A stretch of 64,000 nt of DNA. Source: CAVVXX01 sp052389895 (GTDB lineage Bacteria > Pseudomonadota > Alphaproteobacteria > Micropepsales > Micropepsaceae). Below the pieces are notes generated by a model that saw only the letters and a list, made by a program, of their open reading frames with translations, was not told the DNA's origin and searched no databases. Below, in pieces: positions 35,119 through 44,500 of the stretch. The position numbers and the translations under genes were made by a program. Within the stretch, counting starts at the first letter, position 1. The number at the start of each line of letters is the position of its first letter. The stretch covers positions 13,878 through 77,877 of the forward strand of contig JBQTHM010000039.1 in NCBI GenBank assembly GCA_052389895.1, read 5' to 3'.

Positions 35119-36002
35119 TCGACGTTCTGAATCTGCTCGCGAAACTGGTCGATCACTGCCTTCAGCGCAAGCCCCACGCGGGTAAGCTGTATGTCCGCCG
35201 ATTTGGCGCATAATGTGTTGGCTTCGCGGTTGAACTCCTGCGCCAGGAAATCGATTTTGCGCCCAACGGGCTCGTGCGCGGCCAAAAGTGCCCTCGCTTC
35301 CTGGCAGTGGGCGGCTAAGCGGTCCAATTCCTCGCGCGTATCGGCGCGCGCGGCGAGCAGCGCTACCTCCTGTGCAATGCGGTCTTCGGGAAGGTTGCGC
35401 CCCGGCGCCAGCAATTCGGAAAGCTGTGCCAGCATGCGTTCCTGCAACAATTTTGGCTGTGCATCCGCAAGCTTTCGCGCTTCGGCGGTGAAGCGCGCCA
35501 TTTCATCAAGTTGTGCGGCCAGGGTGCGGGTAAGCTTGGCCCCTTCCGAGCGGCGCGCGTCCGCCAGCGCATCCAGCACCTGGGATAGGCTTTCGAGCAG
35601 CGCGGCGTCGCGCGCCAGCCTGGCATCTTCACCGAGCGATTGTTCTTCCTGAATGATGACGCCTCTGAGCCCCAACAGCCCGTCAACGCGCGCGGGCGGC
35701 AAGCCGGTTTCGGCGGCCACCTGCTTCGCGATGCGAACGGCATCGGCGAGCGCCTGCGGATCCACGCGAAAACCGCGCGCGCCTTCCTCGGTTTCCGCCG
35801 TGAGGACGGCCTGTATGGAGCCACGTTTGAATCGTTCGGCGGCAAGTGTGCGGGCGCCGGGCTCAAGCCCCTCGAAGCCCGCTGGAACGCGAAGGCGAAA
35901 ATCGAGCCCGCGGCCGTTTACGCTTTTCGCTTCCCAGCGCCAGCGCACATTCGCGTACCGCCCCACGCCTTCCGCGAATCCGGTCATGCTCGTGAGCGGC
36001 AT
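35115..36002 (-). CDS. YicC/YloC family endoribonuclease
   Basis: A 295-residue protein of the YicC family, which has been linked to endoribonuclease activity. It opens MPLTSMTGFAEG, the family signature, with WEAKSVNGRGLDFRLRVP next (residues 20-40). The C-terminal DUF1732 part holds LAAHEPVGRKIDFLAQEFNREANTLCAKS and the conserved QIQNVE terminus. ATG 36002 overlaps the mltG TGA (TGATG), which decides the start against an upstream ATG at 36071. The yicC-gmk pair is conserved widely. Confidence 0.93.
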   Translation of the reverse strand: MPLTSMTGFAEGVGRYANVRWRWEAKSVNGRGLDFRLRVPAGFEGLEPGARTLAAERFKRGSIQAVLTAETEEGARGFRVDPQALADAVRIAKQVAAETGLPPARVDGLLGLRGVIIQEEQSLGEDARLARDAALLESLSQVLDALADARRSEGAKLTRTLAAQLDEMARFTAEARKLADAQPKLLQERMLAQLSELLAPGRNLPEDRIAQEVALLAARADTREELDRLAAHCQEARALLAAHEPVGRKIDFLAQEFNREANTLCAKSADIQLTRVGLALKAVIDQFREQIQNVE

Positions 36003-37027
36003 CAGCGGACTCCCGAACGCTCTTGTTCGATTTTGCGCAAATTCGCGACGTTCTTCAGGTGCTCGCCCCAAGTCTCCGCAAATGCATGCCCGCCGTTGCC
36101 GTCTGCGACGAAATAGAGCTCCAGGCTATCCGGCGGATTGAGCACGGCGGCGATTGCATCCCGGCCAGGATTGCAGATCGGCGTCGGCGGCAGACCGGCT
36201 ATCTGATACGTGCTGTAGGGGTTCGGTTCGGCAATTTCGCTTTGGCGCAATCCATGCCCGAGCGGATATCCCTTTGTCAGTCCGTAAATAATTGTTGGAT
36301 CCGACTCCAGCTTGATCCCCTTGCGCAGCCTGTTGACGAAGATCGCGGCGATGCGCGGGCGTTCGGCAGGAATAGAAGTTTCCTTTTCGACGATCGAAGC
36401 GAGGATTATCGCTTCCTGTATGGTTTGAAACGGCAATCCGGGCTTGCGTGCGGGCCAGAGCTTGGCGAGCAAATCTGCTTGCGCCTTCCGCATGCGTGCG
36501 ATCAGACGCTGGCGTGCGTCGCCGCGTTGGAACAAATATGTTTCCGGCAGAAGGCTGCCTTCGGGAGGGACCGCGGCTACCCCGCCGCTCAGCGCCTGCG
36601 CGGCATTAAGCAGTTCCATAGCCATTGCGCTGGTCAAACCTTCGGGGATTGTAAGACGGCGCAGAACCGAACGCCCCTGAACCAGCATCTCCAGCACGTC
36701 GGCCATGCTGGCATGGGCGGGGAACGCATATTCGCCGGCCTTGATGTTGCCCGCCTCATTGCGGCGCGCGACGCCGAAGCGGAACACCTCGGCGTGTTCC
36801 ACGACGCCCGCATCGTCAAGCTGGCGCGCAATCTGTTTTAGTCCTGCTCCGGGTTCGATCAGAATGAGGGTCTGCTGTGGCGCGGGGCCCGGCGCCATGA
36901 AATTGCGGTTCTCCCAATAAAGCGCGCCAAGCGCGGCCACTGCCAGCGACAGCGTCAGCAAAACAAAATTCGAGAAGAACCGCATCTCGGCCTTCCTGCG
37001 CCCCCGCTTCTTGGATTTTTCGCTCAC
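36002..37027 (-). CDS. mltG: endolytic murein transglycosylase MltG
   Basis: A 341-residue inner-membrane enzyme that cleaves nascent glycan strands. A cytoplasmic basic N-terminus precedes a helix at residues 19-37; a LysM-like region follows and the YceG catalytic domain spans about 125-335. The catalytic Glu is E214 in LASIVEKET, with the signature NRLRKGIKLESDPTIIYGL and the C-terminal LYFVADGNGGHAFAETWGEH. The GTG start overlaps the fabF stop by four bases (GTGA). FabF-MltG adjacency is characteristic of alphaproteobacteria. Confidence 0.95.
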   Translation of the reverse strand: MSEKSKKRGRRKAEMRFFSNFVLLTLSLAVAALGALYWENRNFMAPGPAPQQTLILIEPGAGLKQIARQLDDAGVVEHAEVFRFGVARRNEAGNIKAGEYAFPAHASMADVLEMLVQGRSVLRRLTIPEGLTSAMAMELLNAAQALSGGVAAVPPEGSLLPETYLFQRGDARQRLIARMRKAQADLLAKLWPARKPGLPFQTIQEAIILASIVEKETSIPAERPRIAAIFVNRLRKGIKLESDPTIIYGLTKGYPLGHGLRQSEIAEPNPYSTYQIAGLPPTPICNPGRDAIAAVLNPPDSLELYFVADGNGGHAFAETWGEHLKNVANLRKIEQERSGVR

Positions 37028-38292
37028 GCTGCGGCTGTCAGGACCAGCGTCGCGTTGGTGCCGCCAAAGCCGAACGAATTTGAAAGCGCTGCCTCGATGC
37101 TGCGCTTCTTGGGCTTGTGCGGCACAAGATCAACTTCCGTTTCCACCGAGGGATTGTCCAGGTTGAGCGTGGCCGGCGCAATCTGATCACGAATGGCCAG
37201 CGTCGAAAAGATAGCCTCAACCGCACCGGCAGCGCCCAGCAGGTGCCCGATGGAAGATTTGGTCGACGACATCGAGAGTTTGCCCGCAGCATTGCCGAAC
37301 AGGCGCTCCACGGCCCGCAATTCGATCTCGTCGCCCAACGGCGTCGAGGTGCCATGCGCGTTAACGTAATCGATATCGGCGGCCGCAAGTCCCGCGTGTT
37401 TCAGCGCCGCCTTCATGGAGCGGTAGCCGCCATCGCCGTCTTCGGACGGCGCGGTAATGTGATAGGCATCGCCAGACATGCCGTAGCCTCTCACTTCGGA
37501 ATAAATCTTGGCGCCGCGCGCCTTGGCATGTTCGTACGCCTCCAAAATGACCATCCCCGCGCCCGCGCCCATTACGAAGCCGTCACGGTCCTTGTCGTAA
37601 GGTCGCGACGCCTTCTCCGGAGCGCCGTTGAAATTGGTGGAGAGTGCGCGGCAGGCGGCGAAGCCCGCCATTCCCAGGCGGGAGATCGCGGCTTCCGTGC
37701 CGCCCGCCAGCATCACATCGGCGTCGTCCAGCGCAATGATCCGTGCGGCATCGCCGATCGCATGCGCGCCGGTGGAGCATGCCGTCACCACCGCGCTGTT
37801 CGGACCCTTGAAGCCAAATCGGATGGACGCGTAGCCCGACGCCAGGTTGATCAGCCGGCCCGGAATAAAGAACGGCGAAATTTTTCGCGGGCCCTTTTCA
37901 TGGAGCAGCACCGAAGCTTCTTCGATGCCGGGGAGCCCACCGATGCCGGAGCCGATCAGCACGCCCGTGCGCTCCCGTTCCTCGACGGACCTGGGTTCGT
38001 AACCCGAATGCGTCACTGCCTGCTGCGCGGCCGCCAGCGCATAGATGATGAAATCGTCTACGCGCCGCTGTTCTTTCGGGTCTACCCATTGATCGGCGTT
38101 GAACGACGCCTCCGTTCCGTCGCCCACGGGCACATCCGCCGCGATGCGCGCTGGCAAGTCGTCCACCTTGAATTTGGTGATGGGTCTGACGCCGGATTTC
38201 CCGTCGAGAAGGCGCGACCAGGTCTCTTCCACGCCGCATGCGAGTGGCGTGACGAGTCCCATTCCGGTTACGACAACGCGACGCATGGGCAA
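37024..38292 (-). CDS. fabF: 3-oxoacyl-[ACP] synthase II FabF
   Basis: A 422-residue condensing enzyme that elongates fatty acids with malonyl-ACP. The Cys-His-His triad is visible: C172 in VVTACSTGAHAIGD, then NAHGTSTPLGD and SIGHLLGAAGA. The C-terminal SNSFGFGGTNATLVL loop is intact. An ATG at 38286 (codon 3) is an alternative start. It follows acpP by 31 bases. Confidence 0.97.
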   Translation of the reverse strand: MPMRRVVVTGMGLVTPLACGVEETWSRLLDGKSGVRPITKFKVDDLPARIAADVPVGDGTEASFNADQWVDPKEQRRVDDFIIYALAAAQQAVTHSGYEPRSVEERERTGVLIGSGIGGLPGIEEASVLLHEKGPRKISPFFIPGRLINLASGYASIRFGFKGPNSAVVTACSTGAHAIGDAARIIALDDADVMLAGGTEAAISRLGMAGFAACRALSTNFNGAPEKASRPYDKDRDGFVMGAGAGMVILEAYEHAKARGAKIYSEVRGYGMSGDAYHITAPSEDGDGGYRSMKAALKHAGLAAADIDYVNAHGTSTPLGDEIELRAVERLFGNAAGKLSMSSTKSSIGHLLGAAGAVEAIFSTLAIRDQIAPATLNLDNPSVETEVDLVPHKPKKRSIEAALSNSFGFGGTNATLVLTAAA

Positions 38293-38323
38293 TTTGTGCG
38301 GAGCCCTTTACGGGCTCCCGTTT

Positions 38324-38560
38324 TCAGGCCTGGGCCTTTTCGATGAACTTTACGGCATCGCCGACGGTGACAATGGACTCGGCCGCATCATCGGGTATTT
38401 CGATGCCGAACTCTTCCTCGAACGCCATCACCAGCTCGACCGTGTCGAGGCTGTCCGCGCCGAGATCTTCTATGAAGCTCGCGTTTTCGGACACCTTTTC
38501 GGCGTCCACGTTCAAATGTTCCACCACGATCTTCTTCACGCGCTCAGCGATGTCGCTCAT
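38324..38560 (-). CDS. acpP: acyl carrier protein
   Basis: A 78-residue, strongly acidic four-helix protein carrying the acyl chain on a phosphopantetheine arm at S37 (motif GADSLDTVELVMAFEEEF). The ATG follows AAGAGGAAAG. The 155-base gap to fabG upstream contains a GC-rich inverted repeat (GGGCCGC / GCGGCCC-type) that may attenuate or process the transcript, as acpP commonly needs extra expression. Confidence 0.97.
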   Translation of the reverse strand: MSDIAERVKKIVVEHLNVDAEKVSENASFIEDLGADSLDTVELVMAFEEEFGIEIPDDAAESIVTVGDAVKFIEKAQA

Positions 38561-38715
38561 TTCTTTCCTCTTGATTGTTTACGCCCTGGGGGCCAAGTGG
38601 TGCCCTCGGCCCGCGGCTCTTTGCGGCCCGCCTGGCCGTTAACGCAAGCAGCGCGCTTGGTAACACACTCCCTTGGGCCCCGCAAAACGATCAGGTTCCG
38701 TTGCGGCACAAGGGG

Positions 38716-39453
38716 CTAGAGCATAGCCATGCCGCCGTTTACGTGCAGCGTCTGGCCGGTGACATAGGCCGCCTCCTCGCTGGCGAGATAGACCGCGGCC
38801 GCCGCAACGTCGGCCGATGCTCCGAGCCGCCCGGCCGGGATGCGCGCAAGCAGGGCCGTCTTTTGTTCCTCGTTCAGCGCCTCGGTCATCGCGGTTGCGA
38901 TGAAGCCGGGCGCAATGCAGTTCACCGTCACGTTGCGGCTGGCGACTTCGGCGGCCAATGATTTGGTCATGCCGATGAGGCCCGCCTTGGCGGCGGCGTA
39001 ATTCCCCTGTCCCGGGTTACCGGTCACGCCCACGACAGACGTGATGTTGATGATACGGCCCCAGCGCTTCTTCATCATGCCGCGCAGAACGGCGCGCGAA
39101 AGCCGGAAGGCTGCGGTCAGGTTGACCGCGATCACCTGGTCCCACTCTTCATCCTTCATTCGTATGAAAAGATTGTCGCGCGTAATGCCAGCATTGTTCA
39201 CCAGAATGTCCACGCCGCCCGCCGCGGCTTCAGCTTTTTTGGATAGCTCTTCCACATCCGCCGTAACCGCCAAATTGCAGGTGATGGCGTGCGCGTGCGT
39301 GCTCAATTCCTGTTTCACTTTCTCAAGCGCGTCCGCACGCGTTCCGGAAAGAACCAGTGTCGCTCCCTGCGCATGCAGCGCCTTTGCTATTGCGCCGCCA
39401 ATGCCGCCAGAGGCGCCAGTGACCAGTGCGACCTTTCCGGAAAGTTCGAACAT
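38716..39453 (-). CDS. fabG: 3-oxoacyl-[ACP] reductase FabG
   Basis: A 245-residue NADPH-dependent short-chain dehydrogenase reducing beta-ketoacyl-ACP. The cofactor loop is TGASGGIG, NNAGITRDNLFIRM is the FabG-specific segment, and the catalytic set is S139, Y152 and K156 (GNYAAAKAG). It ends with the typical LHVNGGMAML. It starts nine bases after fabD. Confidence 0.97.
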   Translation of the reverse strand: MFELSGKVALVTGASGGIGGAIAKALHAQGATLVLSGTRADALEKVKQELSTHAHAITCNLAVTADVEELSKKAEAAAGGVDILVNNAGITRDNLFIRMKDEEWDQVIAVNLTAAFRLSRAVLRGMMKKRWGRIINITSVVGVTGNPGQGNYAAAKAGLIGMTKSLAAEVASRNVTVNCIAPGFIATAMTEALNEEQKTALLARIPAGRLGASADVAAAAVYLASEEAAYVTGQTLHVNGGMAML

Positions 39454-39462
39454 GCTGAATGA

Positions 39463-40401
39463 CTATAACTGCTTCGCGAAGGATTCGATATCGGCCGGCG
39501 TGTCGAGGGAGATCGCCTCCAATTCCTTATCTATGCGCTTCACCATGCCGGTGAGGACCTTGTTGCCGCCTGCTTCCACCGTGGTGCTGATCCCAAAGGA
39601 GCGGAACGCCGCTACGGATTCGCGCCAGCGCACGCGCCCCGTGACCTGCAACACGAGCAAGCGGCGGATGGTTTCGGGCTCGCTTGCTTCCGCCGCTGAC
39701 ACATTTGCGAGGATAGGAACATCGGGCGGGCGGATAGTGAGCTGCGCCAGCGCCTCGCGCATGCGCTCGGCGGCAGGCTGCATCAGCGGCGAATGGAACG
39801 GCGCGCTCACGTTCAGCGGAATGACGCGCTTGGCGCCGTGTTGCTTGGCAATTTCGCACGCCTTTTCCACGGCGCGCTTTTCACCCGAAATGACGATCTG
39901 CCCAGGCGCGTTGTCGTTGGCGACAACTACGATGCCTTCCGACGCTGCGTCCTTTACCGTGGCTTCCGCGCCGTCGATTTCAATTCCGATCAGTGCCGCC
40001 ATGGCGCCCTCGTTGACCGGCACCGCCGATTGCATCGCCTGTCCGCGGATTTTCAGGATGCGCGCCGTCTCCGGAAGCGTAAAGGCGCCTGCAGCGCACA
40101 ATGCCGAATACTCGCCCAGACTGTGACCGGCCAGGAGCCGCGCATGTCGCGCGAGATCGAGCCCCATTCCCTGCAACACGCGGATCACCGCCAGCGAGTT
40201 CGCCATGATGGCGGGCTGCGCGTTTTCGGTGAGCGTGAGGTCGGCATCCGGCCCCTCCCACATCAGCTTCGACAATTTCTGCGAAAGCGTCTCGTCGACT
40301 TCGTCGAACACGAGGCGCGCCGGCGCGAACGCCTCGCCAAGTGCGCGGCCCATGCCGACCCAATGGCTTCCCTGCCCGGGAAATATGAAGGCGCGTGTCA
40401 T
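39463..40401 (-). CDS. fabD: malonyl-CoA:ACP transacylase FabD
   Basis: A 312-residue enzyme loading malonate on ACP. The nucleophile is S94 in AGHSLGEYSAL, with the oxyanion motif FPGQGSHWVGMG at residues 7-18 and the catalytic His in NVSAPFHSPLM. I start at ATG 40401 (MTRAFIFPGQG), preceded by AAAGGGGGA; a frame extension to 40443 lacks conservation. First gene of the reverse-strand fab-mltG-yicC-gmk run; its promoter should lie in 40402-40683, shared with the divergent DUF992 gene, where I see no clear consensus. Confidence 0.96.
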   Translation of the reverse strand: MTRAFIFPGQGSHWVGMGRALGEAFAPARLVFDEVDETLSQKLSKLMWEGPDADLTLTENAQPAIMANSLAVIRVLQGMGLDLARHARLLAGHSLGEYSALCAAGAFTLPETARILKIRGQAMQSAVPVNEGAMAALIGIEIDGAEATVKDAASEGIVVVANDNAPGQIVISGEKRAVEKACEIAKQHGAKRVIPLNVSAPFHSPLMQPAAERMREALAQLTIRPPDVPILANVSAAEASEPETIRRLLVLQVTGRVRWRESVAAFRSFGISTTVEAGGNKVLTGMVKRIDKELEAISLDTPADIESFAKQL

Positions 40402-40683
40402 TCCGTCCCCCTTTTGCATATCGGCTGAAATGCCGAAAGCCACATTTTGGCCCCACTCGTTACATGCACGCTTGGTTAGAGCACGCAGAGGCGCATGCGC
40501 TAAGGGCTTGCAGCAGCGTCGTGAAACGGCCTGTCAGCCTTAATGGATCGCAACGCCAGCTCGCACGTTTACGATGGATACAAAACCGTAGCGCCGGGGC
40601 CTGCAACTGGGCATATTGGCTCCGAGGTGCCGGTTTAGGCGTATCCTCTGTGACAGTCGTCGGAAATAAAAGGAGACCCCCGA

Positions 40684-41169
40684 ATGCATAAGAAGATTGG
40701 ATTGGCTACGGCCGCTCTGGCGTTGGGCGCCTTCGCGTTCGTTTCGCCGGCATCCGCGGCCGAGGCCACCGTAAAAGTCGGAGTTCTCACCTGCCATGTG
40801 GCAAGCGGGTGGGGCTTTGTCTTCGGGTCCTCGAAGGATTTGCGTTGCGTTTACGACCCCGACAGGGGCGGTAACGAACGTTACTACGGGACCATCAACA
40901 AATACGGCGTAGACATCGGTTACACCGAAGGCGGCGTGATCGTGTGGGCGGTATTCGCTCCCTCGTCCACTCTGAAGCCGGGCGCGCTTGGCGGCGACTA
41001 TGTGGGCGCCTCTGCAAGCGCAACGGTCGCCGTTGGCGTCGGCGCAAACGTGCTGCTTGGCGGTTTCCGTCATTCCATCACGCTGCAGCCCATCAGCATC
41101 GAGGGCAATACCGGCCTGAACGTAGCGGCCGGCATCGGTGCGCTCACGCTGCGCCATGATCGCGGCTAA
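40684..41169 (+). CDS. DUF992 domain-containing exported protein
   Basis: A 161-residue exported protein. The signal peptide ends near SPASAAEA (about residue 26). The DUF992 core contains KVGVLTCHVASGWGFVFGSS, RCVYDPDRGG, YGTINKYGVDIGYTEGG and a glycine-rich C-terminal beta region (GVGANVLLGGFRHSITLQPISIEG). The function of DUF992 is unknown; the family is found mainly in alphaproteobacteria as small, abundant, probably periplasmic or outer-membrane proteins. The ATG has an excellent AAAAGGAGAC ribosome binding site, and a strong terminator follows, so this is a well-expressed single-gene unit. Confidence 0.88.
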   Translation: MHKKIGLATAALALGAFAFVSPASAAEATVKVGVLTCHVASGWGFVFGSSKDLRCVYDPDRGGNERYYGTINKYGVDIGYTEGGVIVWAVFAPSSTLKPGALGGDYVGASASATVAVGVGANVLLGGFRHSITLQPISIEGNTGLNVAAGIGALTLRHDRG

Positions 41170-41200
41170 GCTCCGAGCGTTTGCGGAGTTGTGACTATGG

Positions 41201-41231
41201 AAAAGCCCCGCTCAGGCGGGGCTTTTCTTTT
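41201..41231 (+). terminator. strong intrinsic terminator of the DUF992 gene
   Basis: AAAAGCCCCGC and GCGGGGCTTTT form an 11-bp perfect stem with a TCAG loop, followed by CTTTT. It lies 31 bases after the DUF992 stop codon. The A/T-rich base of the stem could also make it work on the reverse strand. Confidence 0.9.
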
Positions 41232-41359
41232 GCGCGAACGCCCGCCTGCGTTTTTTGGAATCCCTCAAAATTTGCGCGCGTGCGCGCCGCGCGACAACAC
41301 GCGCCTTGCGTTATTGCGCGCGCGAACGATCACAATTTCTGTCGCGCGCGATTCAAATG

Positions 41360-41388
41360 TTGATCGCGCGCAAGCGCGAGCGCATAGT
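41360..41388 (+). promoter_or_regulatory. candidate sigma-70-type promoter for a small RNA
   Basis: TTGATC at 41360-41365 and CATAGT at 41383-41388 are separated by 17 bases. Transcription would begin near 41395 and end at the strong terminator at 41530-41566. The match is moderate and the spacer is almost pure GCGC sequence, so confidence is limited. Confidence 0.35.
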
Positions 41389-41394
41389 TTTTTC

Positions 41395-41566
41395 GTCCGC
41401 TGCTTCTCAACTACCCCGGCGAACGGGAACTATGGGAAGCGCTGGGACACAAAGACGGGCCCGCCCGCCGGGCCGGTCGGCCAACCTAGCCAATAAGCGC
41501 TGCTTATAGGCTGGGCGCCAAAACATCATGGGCGCTGGCCTTAGCTGCCAGCGCCCTTTGATTTTT
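41395..41566 (+). ncRNA. candidate small RNA of about 170 nt (unknown family)
   Basis: This stretch has no plausible coding frame, lies between two strong terminators, and is preceded by a promoter-like pair. It can fold into a series of hairpins: CCCGGCGAACGGG, a GGCCCGCC/GGCGGGCC-type GC stem around 41455-41475, AGCCAATAAGC/GCTTATAGGCT at 41488-41512 with one A-A mismatch, and the terminator. I do not recognise the motifs of 4.5S RNA, RNase P RNA, tmRNA or 6S RNA. It could instead be the leader of the restriction-modification gene that starts 21 bases after the terminator. Confidence 0.4.
41530..41566 (+). terminator. strong intrinsic terminator before the RM gene
   Basis: GGGCGCTGGC and GCCAGCGCCC form a 10-bp perfect stem with a CTTAGCT loop, followed by TTTGATTTTT. 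It ends some transcript that begins after the DUF992 terminator, or it attenuates the downstream RM gene whose ATG is at 41587. Confidence 0.85.
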
Positions 41567-41586
41567 CTGCCCTTCGTTGTGCGAAT

Positions 41587-44500
41587 ATGTCCGCGGAATC
41601 AATAGGCCACACAAGCAGGCCCATGGCCGTCACAGAACTTCTGCAGGCGTATGCGCGACGCATTCGGGCACTTCGCAGAGCCAATGCAGACGTTCCGGAG
41701 ACAGCTCTTGCGCCCGCGTTCCACCAATTGCTTGAAGGTTTGATCCCGCTCTTGCCTATCGCGCCACGGCTGATCGTCGTCCCGGAATATCGAAATCCGG
41801 GCGTGGGCCGGCCGGATATTGCACTCGTGCGGCAGGGCGCATTTGCCCGCGCTTTTGTTGAATTGAAGGCGCCCGCAAAACCGGCTGATCCGACGCGATG
41901 GCGCGCGCAAGACGCGCGGCAATTTGAGCGATTCAAAGAATTGTCGTGTTGGGCCACCTGCAATTTTGCTGAACTGCGGTTGTTTTTTCGCGATGAAGAA
42001 CAGGACACTGCCCTTGTAGTCCCAGAACAATGGCTTCGCCCTGACCGCGACGATGCGCGCGCCAATAGGGCCATCGCCGCGCAGGATTCGGCACCGTTCT
42101 TGCGGCTGATCGAGATCCTGTGCGTGGTTGCGGGAAACGAGCCGGCGCCGCGTGATGCCGAAGAGCTCGCCACGTTAATGGCGCATTCGGCACGTCTCGT
42201 GCGCGGCATCGTGCGAGATCGCCTGGCCGAACTGCGCGTGGAAGGCAATGACCGCCATGCGCTGCTGCAAGTGCGCCAGGAATTCCGGGACGTTCTTTAT
42301 GCCCATCCCGAAGCGGCCGGTTACAATCCGCGAGATTTTGATGCGTTGTTCTCTGCCGCTTTCGCACAAACGCTGGCATTCGGGTTGTTGCTCGTGCGTG
42401 AAGCAACAACCGAATCCGTAGGTCCCAACGCTTGGGAACACATGCCGGCAGAGCATCCGCTGATGCGCACGGCGCTGCGCGTGCTTAGCTTGCCCGAAGT
42501 CGTGCGCGACGTCGGCATCGGTTTTGATGTGATGACCGATACGGTCAACTGCTTCACGCCCGATATCCTTGCCATTCGCCCGGACAGGCGCGATCCCATT
42601 CTTTATTTCTACGAAGACTTCCTGAAGACGTTCGATCCGGAACAGCGCGAGCGCTTTGGCGTCTATTACACGCCGATCGAAGTTGTCCAATACATTGTCG
42701 GGGCGCTCGATCGTGCGCTTCGTGAAAACTTACGGACGCAAGGCTTGCGCGATCCTGCCGTTACGATTCTCGATCCGGCCGCCGGCACCGGCACCTTTCT
42801 TCTCGGTGTCGCCGAGCGCGTGAGGGATCGCGAGGCAGCCGGCGGCGCGGGCATGGCGGCGCTGGCTCTCCAGGGCCTTGCACGCCGCATGTTCGGTTTC
42901 GAGCTTCTGGTCGGCCCTTACGCGGTCGCGCATTACCGGCTGCATCATGCCTTGCGCCGCAGGGAAGAAGGCAGCGAGGAACTGCAATTGCCGCGGCTCG
43001 GCGTTTATCTCACCGACACACTGGCTCGTCCGGATTCTGCTGCGCCAATGGGCCCGCTTGGCTTTGTCTCGGAAGGAATCGCCGAAGAGAACCGCGAAGC
43101 GAACAGGATCAAGAGCCGGCAGCAAATCCTCGCCATCATCGGCAATCCACCCTACCGCAGGCTAGAGGTAGGCGAAAACCGCACATTAGTTGGCGACTGG
43201 ATGGACGGACTCTGGGATGATTTGAAAGAGCCGGTGCGGGACGCGGGGCAAGGCAATCAGCTCAACACCTTCCCGGAACTGTCTGTAGCTTTCTGGCGCT
43301 GGGCGATCTGGAAACTGTTCGAAGCGGAGAACGCGCCGCGACGGGGTGTGGTCGCGTTCATTTCCAACCGCAAATTTCTAACGGGCTGGCCATACGCTGG
43401 ATTACGCAAGATGATGCGTGAGCGCTTCGATCGCATCGAGATTTTCGACTTGCGAGGCGATGTCCGTCGCGGCGAGCGAGCCGGTGTCGAGGACGATCAG
43501 GGGGTGTTTAACATCCAAGTGGGCACTGCCATCACCATAGCGATAGCCGATGGCAGCAAGGGCGGAAACGAGCTAGCTGACGTCTACTATTCCGACGCCT
43601 GGGCGGAAGGTCTTTTTTCACGGCGTGCAAAACTCGGTCGATTGTCAGCACACTCCTCCGACGGCGCCATGCCCAATGGAGTACAAGTAGAGCGAGGCCT
43701 TCTCGACGACCTGAGGCCGAAACCTTTCACGAATGCGGCGTTCCTTCCGATAACTGAGTGCTTCGCGTTTAGATCGTCGGGTATCGAAACCACGCGAGAT
43801 CATCTTTCATACGGACTAAATGACGCGGATCTGACGCATAAGATCAGAGCGTTCCTTCAACTGTCGAGGGCACAGGCAAAAGAAGTGTACTCAGAGACCA
43901 GAAAGATGGAATTTGACGTCGCATTTGGTCAGCCATTCGACGCGCGTCGCATAGCGAGCGCCAGTTATCGACCGCTCGACCGACGGACTCTATACAATCA
44001 GCGTGGATTCGTTGATTGGCCTCGGCCTGACCTACAAGAGGTATGGGGCATACGAAATACCGCTTTGTTTGCAATGCCAAACGGCACGGGTGCCGGACCG
44101 GCCTGCTGGTGTCATGCGTCACTACCAGATCGGCACGGATTCAAGGGCTCTTATGGTGGATATGCTTTTCCACTCTATGACAGACGGCCGCAGGTCAGCT
44201 CCCCGAACATTCCGCCCGCGCTCCTGCAGGGTTTGTCGGCTGCTTACGGTCGAAATGTTTCTGCTAGAGCCGTATTCGCGGCCATCCTGTGTCTGTTGTC
44301 GGCGTCTTCTTACACGCGGCGCTTCGCGGAAGACCTTGAAGATACTTTTCCACACGTTGTTTTTCCCACGCAAATTGACGTGTTTACAAATGCCGTGAAG
44401 CTTGGCCGCAAGATCAGAGCGATCGAAACCTTCGCGCGCGCACCAGGAGAAGCTTATCTCCGGCCCGAATTTGTGCGCCCCGAGACGGAGCCGCGCGGTC

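Noticed and set aside
37117..38346. 409-codon forward frame
   Set aside because: Antisense to fabF, whose catalytic residues are all in place.
41395..41566. 6S RNA, 4.5S RNA, RNase P RNA or tmRNA
   Set aside because: None of the conserved sequence blocks of these RNAs could be found; the stretch is kept only as an unassigned candidate.
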